DNA from: CAVYXK01 sp963708245 | GTDB taxonomy: Bacteria; Pseudomonadota; Alphaproteobacteria; Acetobacterales; Acetobacteraceae | Assembly (NCBI GenBank): GCA_963708245.1 | Contig: OY970201.1 | Location: 5,952,001 to 6,016,000, forward strand | Reading direction: 5' to 3' | Length of the DNA stretch: 64,000 nucleotides | In this document: piece after piece, positions 18,301 through 27,821 of the stretch | Layout of the letters: the number at the start of each line of letters is the position of its first letter | Position numbering within the stretch: position 1 is the stretch's first letter | Notes under the pieces: model-generated | The model's database searches: none | What the model was told of the DNA's origin: nothing | The model's input: the letters and a program-made list of their open reading frames with translations, nothing else | Position numbers and translations under genes: made by a program

Positions 18301-19800
18301 ATGGGCTTCTTGAGTGCTGAAGACCTGGCACGGCTGACGCCGGCCGAACACTGCGAGCCGACGCCGATCCCCACCCAGATCGTATCCAGCGACGAGTATT
18401 TTCCCGCTGCCCAGAATGCGAAGCAGCGCGAGGCAGAGACCCGCATGCTGCGCCTCGGCGACCGACTGGCGAAGCGGATGGGGATCAGCCGTCGCCGTTT
18501 CTTCCAGACTGCCGCCGGCATGGCCGCCGGATTCGTTGCTCTGAACCAGACTTATGGGCGGGTGTTCGATATCAGCGAGGCCGAGGCTGCCACGCCCGAC
18601 ATGGCCGATGCGCGCGCCGACGCGCTCAAGGGCCAGTTCATCATGGACATGCACACGCATTTCCTTCGCGATGACACTCGGCTCGACAGTTTCGTGAAGC
18701 AGCGGGAAGCAGTCGGCAAGGCCGGTTGGAACCCCGAGCTGATCGACAAACCGCAAACTATCGACGATCTGAAGTTCAACAACTACTTTAAGGAGATCTA
18801 CCTCGACAGCGACACCAAGATTGCGCTGATCTCCAGCGCACCGTCGGACATCCCGCAGGACTGGTTCCTGACGAATGAGATGATGGCGCAGGCGCGCGCC
18901 CAGGTGAACGCCAAGGCCGGCGCCAAGCGCATGTTCGCCCACGCCATCTTCACCCCCGGCCAGCCCGGCTGGATGGAGGCGCTGGACCACGCCATCTCGC
19001 TCGGCCCGGATTCGTTCAAGGGCTACACGATCGGCGACAACACACACAAGGACACTAGCCATTATCCGTGGCGGATGGACGACGCGGACACGGTCTATCC
19101 GGCCTATCGGAAGATGCTGGATGCCGGCATCCGCAACGTGTGCGTGCACAAAGGCCTGTTCCCGCCGTCGCTCGACCGCCGCTTCCCCCGATTGCGCGGC
19201 TATGCCGATGTCAGCGACGTGGGGCAGGCGGCGAAGGACTGGCCGCAGCTCAATTTCATCATCTACCATTCGGGTTATCGACATGTCGGCGAGGGCGCCG
19301 ACCCGGCCGAGGCGATGGCCGAGTTCGACCGCACCGGCCGCGTCTCGTGGGTGAGCGATCTCGCCGACATCCCTGAGCTCTACGACGTGAGCAACGTCTA
19401 CGGCGATCTCGGCCAGTTGTTTGCCAACAGCACGGTGGCCGAGCCGCGGCTGGCGGCGGCGCTGCTCGGCATCATGATCAAGGGCATGGGCGCCGATCAC
19501 GTCACCTGGGGCACCGATGCGGTCTGGACCGGATCACCGCAATGGCAGATCGAAGGCCTGCGGCGGTTGGAAATCCCGGAGGCCATGCAGACACGCTATG
19601 GGTTTACCCCACTTGGCCCGGCGGACGGCCAGGTGAAAACGGCGATCTTCAGCGGCAACTCGGCACGGCTCTATGCGGTGAAACCGGAGCAACATGCCTC
19701 GCTCGGCGGGGACCGCTTCGCCGCTCTCAAGGCGACGTACGAGCGAGCCGGTCCGGCCCGCAGCAACCTGCGCTACGGCTACGTCCAGCGCGCGGCTTGA
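18301..19800 (+). CDS. amidohydrolase family protein with internal Tat motif
   Basis: The 499-residue protein has an unusual N-terminal extension of about 60 residues before a twin-arginine type segment (SRRRFFQTAAGMAAGF, about 63-78). The TIM-barrel metal motif MDMHTHF (H118, H120) follows, with a late GTDAVWTG aspartate as expected of metal-dependent hydrolases of the amidohydrolase_2 type. AAGGGAGCAAGG precedes the ATG at 18301. It probably forms an operon with the exported alpha/beta hydrolase. The Tat-like motif lies far from the N-terminus, so export is uncertain. Confidence 0.85.
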   Translation: MGFLSAEDLARLTPAEHCEPTPIPTQIVSSDEYFPAAQNAKQREAETRMLRLGDRLAKRMGISRRRFFQTAAGMAAGFVALNQTYGRVFDISEAEAATPDMADARADALKGQFIMDMHTHFLRDDTRLDSFVKQREAVGKAGWNPELIDKPQTIDDLKFNNYFKEIYLDSDTKIALISSAPSDIPQDWFLTNEMMAQARAQVNAKAGAKRMFAHAIFTPGQPGWMEALDHAISLGPDSFKGYTIGDNTHKDTSHYPWRMDDADTVYPAYRKMLDAGIRNVCVHKGLFPPSLDRRFPRLRGYADVSDVGQAAKDWPQLNFIIYHSGYRHVGEGADPAEAMAEFDRTGRVSWVSDLADIPELYDVSNVYGDLGQLFANSTVAEPRLAAALLGIMIKGMGADHVTWGTDAVWTGSPQWQIEGLRRLEIPEAMQTRYGFTPLGPADGQVKTAIFSGNSARLYAVKPEQHASLGGDRFAALKATYERAGPARSNLRYGYVQRAA

Positions 19801-19836
19801 GAAGGGAGGACGATCAGGGGGCAAAGCTCCTGGTCT

Positions 19837-21723
19837 TCACTCCCCGGACAGCTCCCGCCGCCGGCGATCGAGCTCCTCGCTGTAGCGCCGAAGTGCGTAT
19901 TGCTCGGTCAAGAGCCCGATGACGTGCTTGGTTTCCGGCCCATCCACCACCGCAAGTACGTCGCTTTCGGCGTTCTCGAACATCGCGATCGCTTCCTTGA
20001 TGCTCATCTGCGGCAGCAACATCGTATCCTGATAGTGCAGGACGTCCGCCAGAATGTGGTTGTCGTCGCCGTCCGCATGCGCCTCTGGAACCAACGCGAT
20101 CCCGGCATAACGGTCTTCGGCGTCCAGCACCACGACGCGCTGCGTCGAGCCGAGTGGAAAGTCACGACGGAATGCCGCCAACGGCGTGTCGGCGCGCACC
20201 GTGCGGACCTGCCGCCGCATCATCCGCCCGACCGTGAGATTGCGCATCCAGCCGATATCGACCGCGCTGCGGATCGCCTCCCCGCGCAGGTGGAAGCGCC
20301 AGGTCGCGAAGGAATAGCCGAAGGTACGGCGCACGGTCAGCGACGACAGCACGCAGGCACCCAGCACGGCGATGGTGAGCGGCAAGCTGCCGGTGGTCTC
20401 CAACGCCAGGAACCCCATCGTCAGCGGCCCGCCGATGATCGCAACCGCGAGCGAGCTCATGCCGACCACCGCCATGCTCGCCGGCGGCACGAGATGGGTG
20501 GTGCTGATCAGCGCCAGCGCGCTGCCGAAGAACTTGCCGACCAGCGCTCCCAGGAACAACGAGGCGAAAAACAGCCCGCCGCGGAAGCCGGAGCCGATCG
20601 AGATGGCCGTCGCGCAGGCCTTCATGACCACCAGCAGGCCGAGCCACCAGACCGCGAACGGCGTCTCGATCACCAGACCGATCGCGCCGTGACCAGACGA
20701 CAGCACCGCCGGGGTGTTGAGCGCCAGCAGGCCGACCGCAAGGCCGCCTACGGTCGGACGCAGCCAGCCGGGAATGCCGCTCTTGCGGAACAGCTCCTCG
20801 GTCAGCGTCACCCCGCGCATGATGGCGATGCCGATCAGCGCGCAGAACACGCCGAGTGCCAGAATTGGCACATAGTCCTGCGGTTCCAGGGGGGGCAGCA
20901 CGAGCGTCAGTTCGAACGGGGCGTGGCCGATGGCGTGCAGGACCGACACGGCGACGATGGAGGCAACGGCGACCGGGGCGAAGGTGCCGAGCGTATAGGT
21001 GCCGATGATCAGCTCGAACCCGTAGAAGGCGCCGGTGAGCGGCGCATTGAAGGCGGCCCCGATCGCGCCGGCGGCGCCGCAGCCCACCAGCACGCGCAGG
21101 TCGCTGCGGCGCAGCCGGAGACTGCGGCCCACGCGCGAGGCGAGGCCGGCGCCCATCTGTGTGTATCCGGCCTCCAACCCGATCGAAGCACCTACGCCAT
21201 TGGAAATGATGGTCTGCAGCATCACCGTGATGCTGTCATTGAGCGACATCCTCCCGCCATACAGCGCGTTCGCTTCGATCGGGTCGACCGCCCGGCGCGG
21301 CCAGAGCCGGGCAATCCCGAGGCCGAACACCCCGAGCACCAGACCGCCCAGCGGCACCACCACCACTGAGCGCCACCATGGCTCGATCTGGGTCGTGGCG
21401 CTGAGGTGCTCGTCCATGTCGATACCGAACAGGAATACGTGGGCAAGTTGCGCCGCCAACGTCATGAAGAACACGATGACGCCGGCGCTTGCGCCCACGA
21501 ACGCGGCGACGACGACGAGCCAGATCTCGTCGGTGCGAACCAGCGCCCGCAGCACCTGCGGCGCATGCAGAACTGCCGACCCAAAAGGACGATGCCGGCG
21601 CTGAGCAACGTCCCGGCGAGACGCGCCATCCTGCGTCTCCTCATCGTGCCCTGACTCCTCCCTAGCGGGCTGCAGGACCCGGGGGGCACCCGCTAAGGTC
21701 GAATCGGCGGGAAGAGAGGACAT
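19837..21723 (-). CDS. ClC chloride channel/transporter with CBS pair
   Basis: A protein of about 628 residues with a ClC membrane domain. The gating-glutamate segment reads GASIGLEAGYTQ (Glu kept), followed by GAAGAIGAAFNAPLTGAFYGFE and GSGFRGGLFFASLFLGALVG. A C-terminal region of about 140 residues (from RMMRRQVRTVRADTPLAAF) looks like two CBS domains that may sense nucleotides. It moves chloride, possibly in exchange for protons. The start is uncertain: the frame is open to an ATG at 21804, but residues before 21723 look unconserved. Confidence 0.88.
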   Translation of the reverse strand: MSSLPADSTLAGAPRVLQPAREESGHDEETQDGASRRDVAQRRHRPFGSAVLHAPQVLRALVRTDEIWLVVVAAFVGASAGVIVFFMTLAAQLAHVFLFGIDMDEHLSATTQIEPWWRSVVVVPLGGLVLGVFGLGIARLWPRRAVDPIEANALYGGRMSLNDSITVMLQTIISNGVGASIGLEAGYTQMGAGLASRVGRSLRLRRSDLRVLVGCGAAGAIGAAFNAPLTGAFYGFELIIGTYTLGTFAPVAVASIVAVSVLHAIGHAPFELTLVLPPLEPQDYVPILALGVFCALIGIAIMRGVTLTEELFRKSGIPGWLRPTVGGLAVGLLALNTPAVLSSGHGAIGLVIETPFAVWWLGLLVVMKACATAISIGSGFRGGLFFASLFLGALVGKFFGSALALISTTHLVPPASMAVVGMSSLAVAIIGGPLTMGFLALETTGSLPLTIAVLGACVLSSLTVRRTFGYSFATWRFHLRGEAIRSAVDIGWMRNLTVGRMMRRQVRTVRADTPLAAFRRDFPLGSTQRVVVLDAEDRYAGIALVPEAHADGDDNHILADVLHYQDTMLLPQMSIKEAIAMFENAESDVLAVVDGPETKHVIGLLTEQYALRRYSEELDRRRRELSGE

Positions 21724-22009
21724 GTGCGGACGTCCGGGTGGCCGGAAAAAACGCGAATCGCGCTTACTGCCGGCCGGGATGGTCGGCAGTTCCACGCACT
21801 CCATTCATGGAACCGGCAGCGGGCGTGATCAACCGCTGGTGACGCGCCAATCGCATTGCAGCAGATAAAAAATTCGTTGAGTGGCCGGAAGGGTACCGCG
21901 GGACCTACTCAGATCCGAGGGTGAACTTGGCGCGACACGCGTCGTGTCGCTCAGCGTGGCGTGGCATGCATGGCTGATGACAGCCTGAGGACGACTCGAT
22001 CCGGGCCCG

Positions 22010-22130
22010 GCCGCTGCGAGCGCGCTGAATACCCACCGCTCCAAGTATTGCACCGGCCAGTCGGCGGTGATCCGTGCCATCCCCACTGTTGGCGCGGCGG
22101 ACCCGGCGCCGTCATAACGGCCTGCGAAGG
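22010..22130 (-). pseudogene. decayed copy of a short Acetobacteraceae-type gene
   Basis: Read on the minus strand, the segments GRYDG and MARITADWPVQYLERW resemble the short protein whose broken second copy lies at 50110-50308 (RYDGR and MARGAAERLVEHL). Here they fall in different frames and no start or continuous frame joins them. I recall the pattern as a common small hypothetical protein in this bacterial group, but that is from memory. Confidence 0.45.
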
Positions 22131-22592
22131 GTAGCGGTTCGGCGATCTTATACCAGCCGCCCGAAGATGACCTCGGCGACCGACAATCATGCGGCCGAGA
22201 TTTGGCAGAGAGCCCGCTTTCTCGGCCGCGTGCCGCGTCAGGGCGTCCGCCGCTTCATCGTCGTCCCGCGCCCCGCCGGGAGCGCACGGCGATGGCTGAC
22301 GGCATTTGGGAAATGGCACCGTGGCGCAGAATGCGGCGGGAGCGCGCCGTTTGCGCAGGTCTCTGGCTGGCCGAGTTGGCCGGCGCCAACGAAAATGACG
22401 CGCGCCGGGAAGGGCGCGCGCCCAGGTTGCAAACGGGGAGGAGAACGTCGCGGAGGGACGACGCCCAAACCAATAGTGGCATGTCACAAGCCTGTGATCA
22501 ACTGAAAATAGCGATCTGTAGATTTGGCACTCGCAAAAAGCTGTGCGACCATCTCGCCACCTACCTGCGAAATCGGGGCGGAAAGAGGCGAG

Positions 22593-22628
22593 TGGGGCGT
22601 GCCCGGGTATCCCACCGGGCACGCCCCA
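22593..22628. terminator. 14-bp perfect hairpin
   Basis: The arms TGGGGCGTGCCCGG and CCGGGCACGCCCCA enclose the eight-base loop GTATCCCA. It could terminate transcription coming from either side, though no T tract follows. Its isolation in a decayed gap leaves the role open. Confidence 0.45.
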
Positions 22629-22726
22629 TCCCGGTTACGGCCGGCGCTGTTCCCCCGATGATCGACGCCGGTGCTGCCGGCTTGCGGTATCCGGCGCGAC
22701 GGCCGGGCAAGGAATGGCGGTTGCCC

Positions 22727-22858
22727 GAACGGCGGCGCAGCCGGGTTGGGGGACCGGCTGCGCCTTGCCTGAGACACGACAGAGGTCTGGAGCCGTGATT
22801 CAGGCGTGAACGCAACGCGCTTGGCAAGCCGGCGTTCGGTGCCGACGCGGTGTTGATC
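22727..22858. repeat. 132-nt repeat, copy 1 (hairpin plus gene-end remnant)
   Basis: This segment aligns nearly end to end with 52626-52759. It contains an 11-bp hairpin (GGCGCAGCCGG 22734-22744, CCGGCTGCGCC 22754-22764) with loop GTTGGGGGA. On the minus strand the hairpin would follow a coding remnant (INTASAPNAG...LNHGS). In copy 2 the matching reading is INSASAPIAG...LDHGS and ends in TGA, so both copies look like a gene's 3' end plus terminator. Confidence 0.6.
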
Positions 22859-23033
22859 TGTGTGGTACCCGAAGCCGCCCCCGCTCGTGCGGCCAGATGC
22901 GGCTTTCCGGCTCGGTGGTGGAGGTGGGTTGGCTGCTAAGCACCCGACCTCTTACCGTCTTGCGCGAACGCTTTCGCCACCCCACGCGGGACACCTCATG
23001 TGAGTCGAGCTCAGGATTGGCAGCATGAATCAT

Positions 23034-23690
23034 TTACCAGAGGTTAGGAACAACTCTCGCCGTCGATGCCGCGTACCTTCGATACTCCGGGAAGACGCGC
23101 ATCAACACTGTTTCCTCGTACAGCATTCGCCTTACCTGAATCGCGCAGTGGACCACGAGAAGGGCAGCGGTCCACCATGAAAGGAAGTGCAGCACCGCGC
23201 CACAGATCGAGATCTCCTCCGCGACATAAAGCGGATGCCGGATCACCCCATACGGCCCGTGTCTGACCAACCGCCGCGCCTGCGGCACCAGGCTGAAGCA
23301 GCGGCCAAGGTGCAGCAGTATGACAATTGTCAGCGTTCCGCCCCCCAACAGCAGCACCGAAGAAGCAATCTGCAGCGGCAAAGACCCGGTGCCGGCGGCG
23401 AGCGCCGGGAAACTCAGCGGCAGATAGGTGCCGAGGAACGCCATCACGGATGGCAGCACCCCATCCGATTGAGCGACCGGGGCCGGACGGATCAGAATCA
23501 GCACCCACAGGATCAGCCAGTACGCCGCGGTGAAGCCTCTGGACGCCAGATCAGCCCAGGCATGCACGCCAATCTCTGTCGCACTGTGGGAATGAAAGCT
23601 CTGAGCCATGCCCCTGAGCGTCAAAATCCCCCATACAAGAAACCATACGCTTCCGAACGCACGAACCCCCAACTGGTAGCCGCGCGACAT
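23034..23690 (-). CDS. isoprenylcysteine carboxyl methyltransferase (ICMT)-family membrane protein
   Basis: The protein of about 218 residues has five to six hydrophobic segments and the family signature RLVRHGPYGVIRHPLYVAEE followed by a C-terminal EETVLMRVFPEYRRYAAS. ICMT/PEMT-type bacterial proteins methylate small or lipid substrates using S-adenosylmethionine; the substrate is unknown. The start is uncertain: ATG at 23690 has no clear ribosome binding site, and a GTG at 23759 is possible. It lies just downstream of tadD and could be read through from the pilus operon. Confidence 0.75.
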   Translation of the reverse strand: MSRGYQLGVRAFGSVWFLVWGILTLRGMAQSFHSHSATEIGVHAWADLASRGFTAAYWLILWVLILIRPAPVAQSDGVLPSVMAFLGTYLPLSFPALAAGTGSLPLQIASSVLLLGGGTLTIVILLHLGRCFSLVPQARRLVRHGPYGVIRHPLYVAEEISICGAVLHFLSWWTAALLVVHCAIQVRRMLYEETVLMRVFPEYRRYAASTARVVPNLW

Positions 23691-23784
23691 CCGGAGCGCG
23701 GCAAACGGTCTCGTTTTTGGCAGGCCGGCCTCGATTCGGTCCGACAATCCTCGCTCCACGCCTCTGAAACGCGCCCGGCCCCGC

Positions 23785-24543
23785 TCAGGGCTGGTTCGCC
23801 GGCCCTTTCTCGACGCCCCGGCTGAGTCCCTGCGCAAGCTGCTGGATCGCCGCGTTCCCGTCGTCGCTCACAGCGGTACCCGACCTGCCGCTGGCCGCCA
23901 GCACCACATCGACGTTGTTCCGCACCCGCGGCGACACATTGTCCGCATCGCGCAGCGGCGCCACCAGCGCCGTCGCCTCCTGCGTCTTGCCCGAAAGCAC
24001 CAGCGACAAGGCAAAGTCGCTGATCACCACCGCATCGTCCGGCGTCGCGTAGAGGGCACGGCGATAGAGCGCCTGCGCGTCGTCGTGTCGCCCTTGCAGA
24101 TCGAGTGCCACCGCCTTGTCCACGATCAGCCGCATGTCGTCGGGCCGGGTCGCGAGCAGCTTGTCGTATTCGGCAACCGCGCTCGCGGCGTCTCTGGTCA
24201 GCACATAGATCGCGGCGAGCCCGGACTGAAGCTGGCCTGGGTCGGAAACGGTCCTTATGTGGCGTAGCAGCAGGTCGCGCGCCTGCATGACTTTGCCCTG
24301 ACGCAGCAACATGTCGGCATAATGAAGCTGGGCCGACGCATCGGTCGGGTCGTCGGCCGAGGCCTGCGCATACATCGAATCAGCCAGGGAAAAATCGCCG
24401 GAGTCCTCCGCCGCCTGCGCGACCCGCATACGGGCCTCGCCGCCGAGCGTCGGCCCTTGCGACCCCGTTGTTGTCGCGCATGCGCTAAGCCCACCGCAGA
24501 TTGCGATCGCGGCAATGCTTCGCCAGCAGAAGGATGGTTTCAT
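23785..24543 (-). CDS. tadD: Tad pilus lipoprotein TadD (TPR)
   Basis: The 252-residue protein has a lipoprotein signal (GGLSAC, Cys about 22) and several tetratricopeptide-like repeats between about 45 and 190 (for example DFSLADSMYAQASADDPTDASA). TadD proteins act as pilotins or assembly factors for the outer-membrane secretin of the Flp pilus. I start at the ATG at 24543. It is the last recognisable gene of the minus-strand tad operon, 10 bp after tadC. Confidence 0.85.
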   Translation of the reverse strand: MKPSFCWRSIAAIAICGGLSACATTTGSQGPTLGGEARMRVAQAAEDSGDFSLADSMYAQASADDPTDASAQLHYADMLLRQGKVMQARDLLLRHIRTVSDPGQLQSGLAAIYVLTRDAASAVAEYDKLLATRPDDMRLIVDKAVALDLQGRHDDAQALYRRALYATPDDAVVISDFALSLVLSGKTQEATALVAPLRDADNVSPRVRNNVDVVLAASGRSGTAVSDDGNAAIQQLAQGLSRGVEKGPANQP

Positions 24544-24553
24544 GCGTTCCGCT

Positions 24554-25516
24554 CTAATGGTGAACAACGGTCGGTAACCGAGTCATCGCCGTACCCAATG
24601 CGTCCAGGAGACGCAGGAAAGTGCTGCCGGTCAGGACAATAAACAGCGAGGGCATGATGAACAGGATCATCGGAAAGAGAAGCTTGGCAGGCAGCTTTAC
24701 CGCCTTCTCCTCCAGCCGGCTCAATCTATCCCGGCGAAGCTCGCTGGCTACAGCGCGCAGAGCCTGGCCCAGTGGGGTACCGAATTGCAGGGCTTGCCCT
24801 AGCATCGTAGCGAGACGCTGTAAGCCCTCCACCCCACTGCGACGGCCAAAATTCTGGAACGCCTCTCGTCGGTCAGGCAGGACGCGCAGGTCATCCAGCA
24901 GGCCTGAAAGCGCGACCGCCACGGCCCTATTGGAGCGGAACATCTCCTGTGACACCCGCTCCAATGCGCTCTCCAGTCCCATCCCGGCCTCCGTGCATAG
25001 TACCAGCAAATCCAGCGCATCCGGCGTGCCGCGTTGGAGCGCTGCTTCGTGAGAGCGTCGAAGCATGGATAGGAGCAGATTAGGTCCAAAAATCCCGGCA
25101 AGCATCCCTACGGTGAACATAGCGAATAGCGCAAAGACGGAAGCTGATAGAAACGATCCGACCACGATGGCGATCGTCGGCAGTACCACCATCAGCGTAA
25201 GCTTAGATCCGATGAGAAGCGGTAGAACCCGCCTAGGACTATACCCGGCCGCCGAAATCATATCCTGGAACTGCTGGATATCACTCTCCGGATACAGCCG
25301 TCCGCCACGCCGCACGCGCTCCCCTAGCCTGTACAGGTATCCTAAAATCCCCGAGACGCGTAGCCTGGCGGTCGAACGTCCCCAAACCGTTTCGACCACG
25401 CGCGCTTCCAGATCGCGCCTGCGAGCCTCCTGGATCAGCAACAACGCGGATAGGCCGACCAGCAGAACGATGCCGGTCATTATGCTCGCAACCAGCGTCA
25501 CCCTATACGCCGTCAC
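24554..25516 (-). CDS. tadC: Tad inner-membrane platform protein TadC
   Basis: The 320-residue protein of the type II secretion F family has an N-terminal membrane segment, a central cytoplasmic GspF domain (ALDLLVLCTEAGMGLESALERV; GTPLGQALRAVASELR) and two C-terminal membrane segments. With TadB it forms the pilus assembly platform. It starts with GTG at 25516, overlapping the tadB stop by GTGA, so the pair is translationally coupled. Confidence 0.92.
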   Translation of the reverse strand: MTAYRVTLVASIMTGIVLLVGLSALLLIQEARRRDLEARVVETVWGRSTARLRVSGILGYLYRLGERVRRGGRLYPESDIQQFQDMISAAGYSPRRVLPLLIGSKLTLMVVLPTIAIVVGSFLSASVFALFAMFTVGMLAGIFGPNLLLSMLRRSHEAALQRGTPDALDLLVLCTEAGMGLESALERVSQEMFRSNRAVAVALSGLLDDLRVLPDRREAFQNFGRRSGVEGLQRLATMLGQALQFGTPLGQALRAVASELRRDRLSRLEEKAVKLPAKLLFPMILFIMPSLFIVLTGSTFLRLLDALGTAMTRLPTVVHH

Positions 25517-26466
25517 ACCGCTGTCCCCCTCTTGATCATCCAACGCATCGTCAGAACGCCACACGCCCATGCGGTTGCGCCGAAAACTAGCATGGTTCGG
25601 CCACGAGGGTCCTCGAGTAGCGGCGTGAGGAAGCCTGGGTGCAGAAGGGACACCGCAATTCCCAGGACAAAGGGGCTTGCACCCATCACCTTGGCAGAGA
25701 ACTTCGGTTCACCAGCCAGGGCCCTGGCCTTACCGGCAATCGCAATTCGCTCTCTGATTGTGTCGCCAAGGTTCTGGATCGTTTCGGCGAGGCGCCCTCC
25801 TGACCTGAGTTGCACTGACAGCGTAACGGAGAATATCGCATACTCCGGCACGTGTGTCCGCCGGTAGATATCGAGCAGGGCTTCCTCCGCAGGCCGGCCA
25901 AGCGCCACCTCATCCACGACACGGACAAACTCCGAGCGCGTTGGCTCCTCCATCTCGGGGGACAGAATGCGGAATGCCTCGCTCACCGGCATGCCGGCGC
26001 GGACCGCGCCAACTACGAGTTGGATCGTGTCGGGAAGCTGCCGCAAGAGCTGGTCCGCATAGCGGTCCCTCTGCCAGCCGAACAGTAACCGGACGACCAA
26101 CAGGCCGGCGATGGGCGCTGCGATCAGGACGAGCCAAAGTGGAAATGCCAGTCGCCCCAGCAGCAACGTCACGACAGCCGCAGCAACTCCCACGATAGCC
26201 ACGCGCGAGGTGGGCCAATAGAGTGACGCCTCTGGATCATAGCGCAGCAGCGCGTAGATCAGGCTGCGCTGCTGCTCGTCCGGCAGGTTTTGCCTCCGGA
26301 TACTGCGGCGCTGCTCCTGTGCCGCTGAGCCGTCACGAACCCCAAGCGTCGCGACCTCAAGCTGGCGATTCAGTCGCCGCCGGCGCGCATCCTCGCGCAA
26401 CACAAACGCGCTGCCGCAGAACACCGCCATTAGCATAACAACAGGCGCGATCAGACCCGGCGCCAC
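25513..26466 (-). CDS. tadB: Tad inner-membrane platform protein TadB
   Basis: The 317-residue GspF-family protein has membrane segments near residues 5-22, about 90-130 and 260-310, and the cytoplasmic LPDTIQLVVGAVRAGMPVSEAF motif. It pairs with TadC. It starts with GTG at 26466, preceded by GGGAGG, and lies immediately after cpaF. Confidence 0.92.
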   Translation of the reverse strand: MAPGLIAPVVMLMAVFCGSAFVLREDARRRRLNRQLEVATLGVRDGSAAQEQRRSIRRQNLPDEQQRSLIYALLRYDPEASLYWPTSRVAIVGVAAAVVTLLLGRLAFPLWLVLIAAPIAGLLVVRLLFGWQRDRYADQLLRQLPDTIQLVVGAVRAGMPVSEAFRILSPEMEEPTRSEFVRVVDEVALGRPAEEALLDIYRRTHVPEYAIFSVTLSVQLRSGGRLAETIQNLGDTIRERIAIAGKARALAGEPKFSAKVMGASPFVLGIAVSLLHPGFLTPLLEDPRGRTMLVFGATAWACGVLTMRWMIKRGTAV

Positions 26467-26468
26467 AA

Positions 26469-27821
26469 CTAAACCTCCCGCGTCGCCTCGGTCCAGGCGC
26501 GCTCAAACCCGAAATAGGTCAGGCGGTCCAGGAAGGCCGGGAACGGATGCGGCGCCGCATAGGTGCCGACGATCCGGCCGTCCTTGTCGTCCTCCTTGAA
26601 TTCGAACTTCACGATGTCATTGGTGGTGATCACGTCGCCTTCCAAACCGGAGATTTCGGTGATCTGGATCAGGCGGCGAACACCATCGCGCATCCGTTGC
26701 ACCTGTACGATCAGGTCGAGCGCGCTGACGATCTGCGACCGGATCGCGCGCACCGGCAGATGGACATTCGCCATTTGCAGCATATTCTCGACCCGGGTCA
26801 GCGCATCGCGGGCGCTGTTGGCGTGAACAGTGGAAATCGAGCCGTCATGCCCGGTGTTCATCGCCTGCAACATGTCGAAGGCTTCTTCGCCACGAACCTC
26901 GCCCACGATGATGCGGTCGGGCCGCATCCGCAGCGCGTTCCTCATCAGGTCCCGCTGCGTCACCTGTCCGGTACCCTCCAGGCTGGGCGGACGCGTCTCC
27001 AGCCGGATCACGTGCGGCTGCTGTAATTGCAGCTCCGCCGCGTCCTCGATGGTGATGAGCCGTTCCTTGTGACTGATGAAACGGCTCATGGCGTTCATCA
27101 GCGTGGTCTTGCCGGAGCCGGTGCCGCCGGATATCAACACATTCAGCCGGCAACGGGCCGCGATTTCCAGCAGCCGCGCCACCCCGGTCGTTAATGTCCC
27201 GTTCTCCACCATCGCCGCTAGATCGAAACGGCGCTTGGGGAATTTGCGGATGGAAATGCACGGGCTGTCGAGCGCCAGCGGCGGGAAGATCACATTCACC
27301 CGGCTGCCGTCCGGCAGGCGCGCATCCACCATCGGGCTGGATTCGTCGATCCGTCGCCCAACTCGGGCCGCGATCTTCTGGGCGATGGTCATGATATGGT
27401 CGGCGTCACGGAAACACACGCCGGACCGTTCCAGCATCCCCTTCCGTTCCACATACACCATGGTCGGGCTGTTCACCATAATGTCGCTCACCCCGTCGTC
27501 CTCCAGCAGGGCATGGAGCGGCCCGTATCCGGTCATGTCATTGGCAAGTTCTCCCGCCAGGCGAACCTGCTCATGTCCGGAAAGCTGCAGCCGGTCCTGA
27601 TTGGCGATCTCGTGGATCAGTTGCTCGATCTCGCGCTGCAGCTCCTCTGTCGTCAGGCTGGCCGCCGCCGATGGATCGATCTGCTTGAGCACACGCTCCC
27701 GCACATCGGTCTGGACGACAGCCGGTCTGGTATCCGCTACCGGCGGTGGTTCCGCTTCAGCGTAGTTCACCTGCTCGTCGGGTTGTTGTGGCGCCAGCGC
27801 GCGCTTGCCAAATACTTTCAT
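26469..27821 (-). CDS. cpaF: Tad pilus assembly ATPase CpaF/TadA
   Basis: The 450-residue secretion ATPase powers Flp pilus extension (and in some Tad systems retraction). It carries Walker A GGTGSGKTT (about 232-240), the Asp box ITIEDAAELQL, the RMRPDRIIVGEVRG Walker B region and a GHDGSISTVHANS His box. Its ATG overlaps the cpaE stop by ATGA. All catalytic motifs look intact, unlike the secretin gene of the same operon. Confidence 0.96.
   Translation of the reverse strand: MKVFGKRALAPQQPDEQVNYAEAEPPPVADTRPAVVQTDVRERVLKQIDPSAAASLTTEELQREIEQLIHEIANQDRLQLSGHEQVRLAGELANDMTGYGPLHALLEDDGVSDIMVNSPTMVYVERKGMLERSGVCFRDADHIMTIAQKIAARVGRRIDESSPMVDARLPDGSRVNVIFPPLALDSPCISIRKFPKRRFDLAAMVENGTLTTGVARLLEIAARCRLNVLISGGTGSGKTTLMNAMSRFISHKERLITIEDAAELQLQQPHVIRLETRPPSLEGTGQVTQRDLMRNALRMRPDRIIVGEVRGEEAFDMLQAMNTGHDGSISTVHANSARDALTRVENMLQMANVHLPVRAIRSQIVSALDLIVQVQRMRDGVRRLIQITEISGLEGDVITTNDIVKFEFKEDDKDGRIVGTYAAPHPFPAFLDRLTYFGFERAWTEATREV

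Larger units (their letters stand above)
21805..23033. other. 1.2-kb gap with decayed sequence and hairpins
   Basis: I see no convincing intact gene in this gap. It holds a decayed copy of a short gene (22010-22130), a 14-bp perfect hairpin (22593-22628) and a 132-nt repeat with its own hairpin (22727-22858). Two of these are related to sequences in the 50-53 kb accessory stretch. Long open frames exist on both strands, but they look like by-products of high GC content. A weak candidate starts at 22165 (MTSATDNHAAEIWQRARF). Confidence 0.5.

Noticed and set aside
19900..21369. 489-codon plus-strand frame opposite the ClC gene
   Set aside because: Very rich in Arg, Gln, His and Asp with no motif; the minus-strand ClC protein with conserved channel motifs accounts for this DNA.
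22202..22798. 198-codon plus-strand frame in the gap at 22 kb
   Set aside because: It runs through two hairpins and the 132-nt repeat, and the matching repeat at 52.6 kb does not preserve the reading frame.
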